DNA of 5,637 nucleotides, from NCBI GenBank assembly GCA_031266495.1, contig JAISAX010000734.1, positions 1-5,637 on the forward strand. Reading direction: 5' to 3'. Below are positions 1 through 4,295 of this stretch, piece after piece (within the stretch, counting starts at the first letter, position 1; each line of letters opens with the position of its first letter). The DNA is from Opitutaceae bacterium. GTDB taxonomy: Bacteria; Verrucomicrobiota; Verrucomicrobiae; Opitutales; Opitutaceae. Made by a program: the position numbers and the translations under genes. Under the pieces are notes generated by a model. It did no database searches. It was given only the letters and a program-made list of their open reading frames with translations, and was not told the origin of the DNA.

Positions 1-73
1 AAGAGCGAGCCAGCGTCGCTGACTCGGTCATTTACCTCGGTAAACTCCCTCGTCAGTTCCTTGGCTCGCTCTT
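1..73. repeat. Nested palindrome at the left edge of the window
   Basis: The outer arms AAGAGCGAGCCA (1-12) and TGGCTCGCTCTT (62-73) are perfect reverse complements. Inside them CTGAC (19-23) pairs with GTCAG (52-56), and TTTAC (31-35) pairs with GTAAA (40-44) around the loop CTCG. The intervening bases match poorly, so the structure is an interrupted cruciform-type hairpin. It overlaps the stop codon of the truncated hydrolase on the minus strand, so it may mark the point where that gene was broken. The core GTTTAC-n-GTAAA resembles intergenic repeats I recall from several bacterial genomes, but I cannot verify that here. A repeat at a contig edge is also a common cause of assembly breaks. 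Confidence 0.6.
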
Positions 74-447
74 CAATCCCGGCGCATCTTTGCTCTGTTT
101 ATTTCATTACGGTTCCTAAGCCAGAGGTCGGTGTCGGTCCCGGTCTCGCGCAGTCGCGGCCATGCGGCATGGATATCCACCAGAGGGACTTGCGCCTGAC
201 GTGCGATTTCACGGATTTTTTGGGCGTAGGCGGCAAGGATTCCGCTGGTTTGGGCGGCAATGATGTCATCGGCGACGGAACCCGAATGATCGGGATGAAG
301 CCGGGCCGGATTCCGGCGTGTGGCCATGTGCGGCGGAGTGAGCAGGATGATGTCCGCCCTGGTGTTTTCTTGAACGGATGCCCGCATCCGCAGGAGAGCA
401 GCCTCAAACTCCGGGAGCTTTTCGATCCCGGCCCGCGAATCATTCAC
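73..447 (-). pseudogene. Internal fragment of an SGNH/GDSL-type hydrolase (esterase/lipase-like), both ends missing
   Basis: The 124-codon frame opens at a GTG (445-447) that reads as the V of 'VNDSRAG', which resembles the G/V-x-N-D block III of SGNH hydrolases. There follow a helix-like stretch (LPEFEAALLRMRASV, about residues 11-25), the strand ADIILLTPP (31-39), and a second helix-strand unit ending QVPLVDIHAAW (86-96). This order fits the middle of an SGNH fold, a family of serine esterases and carbohydrate deacetylases. The N-terminal GDS block carrying the catalytic serine is not found upstream. The frame stays open there but has no recognisable homology and runs into palindromic intergenic DNA. 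The C-terminal D-x-x-H-P-N block is also absent: after LRNRNEIN the protein ends RAKMRRD and stops at the edge of the 1-73 palindrome. Without either catalytic block it cannot be an active hydrolase, so I call it a gene remnant. The family assignment is by motif recognition only. Confidence 0.5.
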
Positions 448-473
448 TGATGTTACGCGGAGCGACGTAGCAG

Positions 474-514
474 CGGCAGGCGTCCCTGCTGCCTGCCGGA
501 CGAGGCGCGCCTCG
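474..514. repeat. Two adjacent palindromes in the intergenic region before lepB
   Basis: CGGCAGG (474-480) pairs with CCTGCCG (492-498) around an 11-nt loop. It is followed at once by the perfect 14-bp palindrome CGAGGCGCGCCTCG (501-514). There is no U-tract, so this is not a standard intrinsic terminator. It looks like GC-rich dispersed intergenic repeat DNA and sits where the N-terminal part of the hydrolase remnant should be. The rest of 448-690 shows only a short tandem duplication of CGGCGTTC at 567-582. Confidence 0.55.
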
Positions 515-596
515 CCCCTTGCCGGCCCGATCGCATGGTCCCGCCCCGGGAATGCTCGGCGGATTTCGGCGTTCCGGCGTTCCGGTGTGCAATTTC

Positions 597-601
597 AGGG
601 A
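597..601 (+). promoter_or_regulatory. Possible ribosome binding site for an alternative lepB start
   Basis: AGGGA lies five bases before the in-frame ATG at 607 and is the only Shine-Dalgarno-like sequence near either candidate lepB start. Using it would add 28 residues (MWRIGGSLL...) before the start preferred here at 691. Those added codons have weaker G/C preference in third positions than the rest of lepB, so the site is recorded as an alternative. Confidence 0.3.
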
Positions 602-690
602 AAATCATGTGGCGCATCGGCGGTTCCTTGCTTTCATCCGCCCTTTTCGTCGCGCCGTCTGGCCGCCTTCACGATCCAATTTCCCACGCC

Positions 691-1995
691 ATGTTCAGCC
701 TGTTCCTCTCCGAAGAAAAAAAGATGCGCAAGCACGCAGCCAACTGGCTCGAGCTGGCCGACAAGATTTACCACTACCGGCGCGACATCCTCGAAGCCCC
801 CGTTCTCGCCGACCTCCAGGCGAAGGCCGCCGCCCTGCGCGATGCGCTCAAAAAACGCGCCGACGCCGCCAGGCTCAAGATCACGATCGAGGCCCTCGAA
901 CCCGCGCTCAAGCGCGCCGGCGGCACCCATTATCCCAAGTCCGGCCTCGTCGAGAACGTCGAATTTTTCCTCGTCGCCGCGATCGTCATCCTCGGCATCC
1001 GCACCTACATCGTGCAGCCGTTCAAGATCCCGACCAATTCCATGTGGCCGAGCTACTACGGGATGACCGGCCAGGTGTACGCCTCGCCCGCGGACGAACC
1101 CGGCCCGGTTGGCAAGTTCGCCAATCTCATCCTCACCGGCTCGCGCCCGCGCCGGATCGACGCCCCGGCCTCGGGCGAAGTCCTCGTCCCGCTCGCCATA
1201 AACGGCCAGCCCGAGTCGCGCGCGGTCAAGGGCCGCAACTGGCTCGTCTTCCCGGCGCAAAATCGCGAATACGCCCTCCTCGTCGGTGGCAACGCCAGCG
1301 GACGCCTGACACCTGCCACCGTTACCGTACCCGGCGATTTCGATTTCAGCCAGGTGATCCGCGACGCCTTTTTCCCGGATGACCCGCGCCTCCTGCGCGA
1401 GATTCTCAACGACCCGGCGCAGACGGCCGGCAAAGTCGTGAAACTTCCCAACGGCCAACTCGCGCTCCGCACCGGCAAGACCGTCCGGGCCGGCCAGCGA
1501 CTGCTCTCGTTCGACATCCTCACCGGCGACCAGCTTTTTGTGGACCGCGTCAGCTACCACTTCGTTCGCCCGGGCGTGGGCGACGGCTTTGTTTTCCGGA
1601 CCGATCACCTCACCGAACTCCATGAGATTCAGGCCCGGCAGGCGCCCGGCACGCCGACCGACCAGTATTACATCAAACGCCTCGTCGGCCTTCCCGGCGA
1701 CAAGCTGGAAATCCGCGACCACACGCTCTACCGCAACGGCGCGCCGATCACCGGTTCGCCGGCCTTCGACAAAAACGCCCGCCAGGCCGACGACTATCCC
1801 GGTTATCGCAACGAAAAATACTTCGGTGCCGGCCAGACGTTCACCGTCGAACCCGACCGCTACATGGCCATGGGCGACAACTCCGCCAACAGCCTCGACG
1901 GACGCTATTGGGGCACGGTCCCGGCCCGGGATATCGTCGGACGACCGCTGATGATCTATTACCCCTTCACGAAACGCTGGGGCCCCGCGCCGTAG
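691..1995 (+). CDS. lepB: Signal peptidase I with a large insertion between catalytic boxes
   Basis: Type I signal peptidase (peptidase family S26) is a membrane-anchored Ser/Lys protease that removes signal peptides from exported proteins on the outer face of the inner membrane. The 434-residue protein starts with a charged, helical, probably cytoplasmic region (1-88). One membrane segment follows (about 90-109, VEFFLVAAIVILGIRTYIV). The serine box IPTNSMWP has Ser117 as nucleophile. GDQLFVDRVSY (279-289) and GDGFVF (297-302) are the next conserved boxes, then YYIKRLVGLPGDKLEI with Lys329 as general base. The last box is MGDNSANSLDGRYWG (394-408). Ser117 and Lys329 are about 212 residues apart, against about 55 in E. 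coli, because some 150 residues (about 126-278) are inserted. The box that reads GDNR in E. coli is GDNS here. No second membrane segment is seen. The start at 691 is chosen for the MFSLFLSEEKK beginning and coding-like codon use. It lacks a clear ribosome binding site, and ATG 607 and ATG 724 are in-frame alternatives. Confidence 0.93.
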   Translation: MFSLFLSEEKKMRKHAANWLELADKIYHYRRDILEAPVLADLQAKAAALRDALKKRADAARLKITIEALEPALKRAGGTHYPKSGLVENVEFFLVAAIVILGIRTYIVQPFKIPTNSMWPSYYGMTGQVYASPADEPGPVGKFANLILTGSRPRRIDAPASGEVLVPLAINGQPESRAVKGRNWLVFPAQNREYALLVGGNASGRLTPATVTVPGDFDFSQVIRDAFFPDDPRLLREILNDPAQTAGKVVKLPNGQLALRTGKTVRAGQRLLSFDILTGDQLFVDRVSYHFVRPGVGDGFVFRTDHLTELHEIQARQAPGTPTDQYYIKRLVGLPGDKLEIRDHTLYRNGAPITGSPAFDKNARQADDYPGYRNEKYFGAGQTFTVEPDRYMAMGDNSANSLDGRYWGTVPARDIVGRPLMIYYPFTKRWGPAP

Positions 1996-2020
1996 TGCGT
2001 CCCCTGCGGGGGCTAATGCA

Positions 2021-2059
2021 GAATGAAGAATGCCCGGTTTTCTTCCCCATTCTTGATTC
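2021..2059. repeat. Inverted repeat downstream of lepB
   Basis: GAATGAAGAATG (2021-2032) and CATTCTTGATTC (2048-2059) are reverse complements with one mismatch, around a 15-nt loop. It lies 25 bases after the lepB stop codon and directly before a second hairpin, so together they may form the 3' end of the lepB transcript. Confidence 0.45.
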
Positions 2060-2064
2060 TTCAG

Positions 2065-2084
2065 GGAGGCATCTGAATGCCTCC
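2065..2084 (+). terminator. Hairpin, possible lepB transcript end
   Basis: GGAGGCAT (2065-2072) pairs perfectly with ATGCCTCC (2077-2084) around the tetraloop CTGA. The following bases (TCTTGCCC) are not a proper U-tract, so termination is uncertain. It could equally be an mRNA-stabilising 3' hairpin or a dispersed repeat. Confidence 0.4.
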
Positions 2085-2125
2085 TCTTGCCCGGCGGCGT
2101 AACATCGGCAAGAAAGAGAAGGCGA

Positions 2126-2418
2126 GCGGGAAGACCGGAGCGCTTTCCGGCATAAGCGCAACCACTCCGGTCGCGGCGCGAACCCGTATGCCCGATCCCG
2201 GTCCCCTTTGCGGCCCGACCGGAAACGTTCCGGTCCTCCCCGAAACCGTTTGCGGGAAGACCGGAGAGGTCATCCCCCTCCGCCAACCCTGGCAGACACC
2301 CCGCAAAACCTTTCGGTCATGGCCGGAAACCTCCTGGCCAGGACCGCAGACCCTGGCGGCACGACCGAAACCTTTTGCAGCAAGACCGGCCCCCTTTGCG
2401 GGAAGACCGGAAGCCGGC
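2126..2418. repeat. Decayed 21-bp tandem array (minisatellite), about 14 units
   Basis: The clearest units begin GCGGGAAGACCGGA at 2126, 2252 and 2398, with GCGGCCCGACCGGA at 2210 and GCAGCAAGACCGG at 2377. Their offsets from 2126 are 84, 126, 251 and 272. These are 4, 6, 12 and 13 times 21, with a single base lost between 2252 and 2377. Cutting the stretch every 21 bases shows degraded copies in several in-between slots, for example those starting at 2189, 2231, 2315, 2336 and 2357. An approximate consensus is GCGGNAAGACCGGAAACCTTT. Because 21 is a multiple of three, forward frames read as degenerate heptapeptides such as FAARPAP/FAGRPEA. I see no ribosome binding site or protein family and do not call a gene. 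It is intergenic minisatellite DNA of unknown function. Confidence 0.7.
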
Positions 2419-2560
2419 GGAGAGGCTCGCCGGGGCGATTGGTCCAGTCATCCGCGTACTGCACCCTTTGTACTTTCGGGCTCCGCCGACCCGCAACCGG
2501 CGCGGCCCCGGCCCACGTCCCGATGTGCTTTCCCTGGACAAAAAACGCTCCGCCCGAAAA

Positions 2561-2665
2561 CCACGAATCACACGGATAACAAACGGATTGCACAGGCGGA
2601 TCATCCCCGGTTTCCGGGGCCGGCCCGGGCCGGGCCGGCCCGGTTTTCAGCCGTGTGATCCGTGG
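2561..2665. repeat. Large imperfect inverted repeat with a GC-only inner hairpin
   Basis: CCACGAATCACACGG (2561-2575) matches the reverse complement of CCGTGTGATCCGTGG (2651-2665) with one mismatch. The left arm continues as a phased run of CAC/GGAT-type motifs about every 11 bases (2561-2603). The centre holds CCCCGG-TTT-CCGGGG (2605-2619) and an almost pure G+C block with the palindrome CCGGCCCGGGCCGG within 2620-2640. The arm resembles the left arm of the inverted repeat at 2972-3094, so the two look like members of one repeat family. Confidence 0.6.
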
Positions 2666-2753
2666 CGCTCCGGGAGGCCGGCGACGCAACGGCTCGTCAC
2701 CCGCCGGCCCGCGACCGTAACGTGCCGCCCGTCATTCATAACGACACCATCCA

Positions 2754-2918
2754 ATGAGCCACGACTACATGCCAACAACCGAAGACGGTTTTAATGATTT
2801 CCAGGAGACGCTGCTGCCGTACCTGATGGCGCACCGTGCGGCCTGGGGCCTGACGCAGGACCAGATCGACCCGCTGATCACCGATCAGGCCACGTACCGC
2901 GACGCCCGGACGGCTTGA
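2754..2918 (+). CDS. Small ORF, probable truncated N-terminus of a larger hypothetical protein
   Basis: This 54-codon ORF begins ATG AGC CAC GAC TAC and ends TGA at 2916. It encodes a soluble, acidic, probably helical peptide with segments DGFNDFQETLLPYLMAHRAA (11-30) and WGLTQDQIDPLITDQATYRD (31-50). It has no signal peptide, membrane segment or cysteine. The pattern Y-x-P-x-x-(D/E)-x-x-F-x-x-(W/F)-Q-x-x-L followed by a LGLT..D..PL segment resembles the start of a family of roughly 200-residue hypothetical proteins I recall from Verrucomicrobiota and related phyla. Those continue into alanine-rich helices and a further domain, which are missing here. The frame ends 54 bases before the perfect inverted repeat at 2972, which suggests truncation by rearrangement. 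No Shine-Dalgarno sequence is visible. It may be a short real gene, but a gene remnant is at least as likely. Confidence 0.45.
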   Translation: MSHDYMPTTEDGFNDFQETLLPYLMAHRAAWGLTQDQIDPLITDQATYRDARTA

Positions 2919-2971
2919 CAGAAAAAGAACGAATCCCGGGAACCTCTGAAAACTGACACCCTTCAATCAGG

Positions 2972-3094
2972 TTAACCACTAATACACACTAATGGACACT
3001 AATGAAGAGACCGGATCAAAATACAATCAGATGATAGTGGGCAGGTGTTTTTCCGGATCATCATTAGTGTCCATTAGTGTGTATTAGTGGTTAA
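2972..3094. repeat. Perfect 34-bp inverted repeat around a 55-nt centre
   Basis: The left arm 2972-3005 begins TTAACCACTAATACACAC and the right arm 3061-3094 is its exact reverse complement, ending in GTGGTTAA. The spacer 3006-3060 is unrelated apart from CCGGATC present near both ends. Each arm is itself built of CACTAAT-type motifs about every 10-11 bases. The AT-rich element stands out from the GC-rich surroundings. It could be a MITE-like non-autonomous element, a palindromic intergenic repeat or a large transcript hairpin. No clear target-site duplication was seen outside the TTAA at each end. Confidence 0.8.
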
Positions 3095-3122
3095 AAAATG
3101 TATTTCCGGAACCTCCCTTCCG

Positions 3123-3171
3123 CAATCCACAATCTGTAATCTGCGATCTATAATTTGTAATCTGAAATCTC
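3123..3171. repeat. 7-bp tandem repeat, seven units
   Basis: Successive heptamers from 3123 are CAATCCA, CAATCTG, TAATCTG, CGATCTA, TAATTTG, TAATCTG and AAATCTC, a degenerate array with consensus TAATCTG. It lies just upstream of the PEP-CTERM gene. Similar AATCTG-rich stretches, reading 'RLQI' when translated on the other strand, occur between genes in GC-rich environmental bacteria as far as I recall. It is probably non-coding. Confidence 0.65.
3126..3154 (+). promoter_or_regulatory. Candidate sigma70-type promoter for the PEP-CTERM gene
   Basis: A perfect TATAAT lies at 3149-3154. The hexamer 17 bases upstream, TCCACA (3126-3131), matches TTGACA at four of six positions. Transcription would begin near 3161, about 28 bases before the ATG. 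The elements lie inside the 7-bp AT-rich tandem repeat, so the match could be chance. Confidence 0.3.
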
Positions 3172-3188
3172 TGTCCCTTTCCTTCATC

Positions 3189-3974
3189 ATGAAAGACCAC
3201 ACCGGTATAATAAAAAACCATCTACAACATACCCGCCGCGGCGGTTCGTTACGGCAGGCGATGTTTACCGTGTCCGCGCTGGCCGCGCTGGCATTTCCGG
3301 CAACGCAGGCCAAGGCGCTGATCACCGTCTCCGACGTCGTGATCGGCGAACAGAGCTTCTCGTTCCGCTTTACAGGGTCTTTCCCCGAATGGCCTGCCAA
3401 CGGGACGCAGCCGCATGCGTTACTCGTCTATGCCTCGTCGGACGATATCCTGCTGAAGCCTTTTATCGATTTTTGCACGGAAAATCCGCAGTCTGCCGAC
3501 TGGTTCTCGAGTGACACAAGTATTACAGGGACTATCGCAGAAATTCCCTTCAATAGTCAGGAGACAACTAGGGACATGATCGGCAGCGGGTATACGGATC
3601 TGTCAAGTACAATGTCTTGGGGTTTTGCTACGGGCTTTATATTGGGTACCGGAGCCAATATATCCAGTGATACTGTCCTCGATAATTGGAATGATTATGT
3701 GGGAGAGGTGGTGGACCTCACGTTTACCTTGGACTGGAGCAGCGTCGAGGCCCTCCTGGACGTGACGATATTCGATACGAAGTGGACGGGTACGCTGACC
3801 TTTGGCTGGGGATTTAATGAGTCTCTCGGTGATTTTCCGTTTTATCCGGAGAATAATGCGGTGATCCTGTGGCCGCATTCCGCAGTCCCCGAGCCTGCCG
3901 GGTATGCCACGCTGGCCGGGCTGGCGTTGCTGGCCTGGGCGGCGGTGCGGCGTTATCGCGGTGCGCGCGGCTGA
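3189..3974 (+). CDS. Secreted PEP-CTERM sorting-domain protein of unknown function
   Basis: This 261-residue protein has a basic N-terminal region (MKDHTG...HTRRGGSLRQ), a hydrophobic core (AMFTVSALAALAF, about 24-36) and a likely signal peptidase site after AKA (41-43). The mature part (44-232) is rich in W, F, S, T and D, looks beta-rich (VVDLTFTLDW, DVTIFDTKWTGTLTFGWGF), and has one cysteine (Cys96). I do not recognise a fold or an active site. The C-terminus is a PEP-CTERM signal: VPEP at 233-236, a hydrophobic helix (about 238-252, YATLAGLALLAWAAV) and a basic tail RRYRGARG. In bacteria with exosortase this signal is recognised, cut and used to place proteins at the cell surface or in extracellular polymer. 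No exosortase gene is in the window. ATG 3189 has no ribosome binding site; ATG 3261 would shorten the signal peptide. The middle of the gene is more AT-rich, with rarer codons such as ATA, than lepB or dnaX, consistent with transfer or fast evolution. Terminators follow directly. Confidence 0.85.
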   Translation: MKDHTGIIKNHLQHTRRGGSLRQAMFTVSALAALAFPATQAKALITVSDVVIGEQSFSFRFTGSFPEWPANGTQPHALLVYASSDDILLKPFIDFCTENPQSADWFSSDTSITGTIAEIPFNSQETTRDMIGSGYTDLSSTMSWGFATGFILGTGANISSDTVLDNWNDYVGEVVDLTFTLDWSSVEALLDVTIFDTKWTGTLTFGWGFNESLGDFPFYPENNAVILWPHSAVPEPAGYATLAGLALLAWAAVRRYRGARG

Positions 3975-3981
3975 GCGCTTT

Positions 3982-4020
3982 CCCGGACGCGGACGCCAGC
4001 GGTCTGCCTCCGGGGTTTTT
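3982..4020 (+). terminator. First intrinsic terminator after the PEP-CTERM gene
   Basis: The stem is CCCGGA (3982-3987) with TCCGGG (4009-4014), a C/C mismatch, then GCGGAC (3989-3994) with GTCTGC (4002-4007) including one G-T wobble. The loop is 7 nt and the stem is followed by TTTTT (4016-4020). It begins eight bases after the stop codon. Confidence 0.65.
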
Positions 4021-4044
4021 GTAGTTCATATTCACAGACAATGC

Positions 4045-4085
4045 GGGGGCGGCGGGTCTTCGGGCCTGCCGCCCCCTTTTTTTTT
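4045..4085 (+). terminator. Strong intrinsic terminator with UUCG tetraloop
   Basis: A 14-bp stem runs from 4045-4058 to 4063-4076: a perfect GGGGGCGGC/GCCGCCCCC base, then five further pairs including two G-T wobbles, closed by the stable C(TTCG)G tetraloop (loop 4059-4062). Nine T residues follow (4077-4085). It is the second of two tandem terminators separating the PEP-CTERM gene from dnaX. Confidence 0.93.
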
Positions 4086-4119
4086 ACACAAAGGCCCCGA
4101 AGGAGCGACGGGCCACCTG

Positions 4120-4160
4120 AAGGGGCGCACTTCACGTGCGCCCGTTAAAGTGCGTCCCTT
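4120..4160 (+). promoter_or_regulatory. Two mutually exclusive hairpins upstream of dnaX
   Basis: Hairpin A pairs GGGCGCAC (4123-4130) with GTGCGCCC (4136-4143) around a 5-nt loop. Hairpin B pairs AAGGGGCGCACTT (4120-4132) with AAGTGCGTCCCTT (4148-4160), 13 pairs with one G-T wobble and a 15-nt loop. Both use the same left segment, so they cannot form together, which is the layout of an attenuator or RNA switch. Neither is followed by a U-tract or masks the dnaX start. Whether the segment is transcribed with dnaX is unknown. The remainder of 3975-4295 holds the two terminators and a homopyrimidine tract. Confidence 0.4.
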
Positions 4161-4196
4161 GTTGCTACGATTCGGCCGGGAAGGTGAAATACAGGG

Positions 4197-4221
4197 CTTC
4201 CCCCCCTTCCCCCCTCCCTTC
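4197..4221. other. 25-nt homopyrimidine tract before dnaX
   Basis: Only C and T occur from 4197 to 4221, arranged as two CTTCCCCCC-like units and CCCTTC. It is followed at 4225-4230 by TATACC, the only -10-like hexamer near dnaX, but there is no matching -35 box. Such tracts can form triplex-type DNA and are also prone to read-length errors. No function is claimed. Confidence 0.45.
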
Positions 4222-4295
4222 AATTATACCCGTCCCCCCGTCCTCCGGTCTATCCGGGCTTGCACCGCGCCGCCGGCTCCCTGAAAAACGACCCT

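Larger units (their letters stand above)
1996..2753. other. Gene-free, repeat-rich region between lepB and the small ORF
   Basis: No convincing gene lies here. Open frames exist on both strands because the DNA is GC-rich and stop-poor, but they overlap each other and show repeat-derived or low-complexity peptides. The region holds two hairpins after lepB, a decayed 21-bp tandem array and a large inverted repeat, each listed separately. Between them, 2419-2560 and 2666-2753 show nothing I can name. No transposase or integrase remnant was recognised. Confidence 0.6.

Noticed and set aside
634..2286. A 550-codon open frame on the minus strand opposite lepB
   Set aside because: It lies antisense to the clearly conserved lepB in GC-rich DNA where stops are rare. 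It has no recognisable domain and reads as low-complexity A, G, R, V, D and E.
2126..2418. Possible CRISPR or iteron origin from the GAAGACCGG repeats
   Set aside because: The units are contiguous at 21 bp and decayed, with no unique spacers, no AT-rich unwinding segment and no replication-initiator gene nearby.
2077..2658. A 193-codon forward frame across the intergenic repeats
   Set aside because: Its sequence is largely the translated 21-bp repeat and inverted repeat, other frames are equally open, and there is no ribosome binding site or domain.
2972..3094. Complete insertion sequence bounded by the 34-bp arms
   Set aside because: Only 55 bases lie between the arms, so no transposase can be encoded. 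At most it is a non-autonomous element.
3123..3171. Possible CRISPR-like array from the AATCTG repeats
   Set aside because: Units are only 7 bp and directly adjacent with no spacers, and no cas gene is present.
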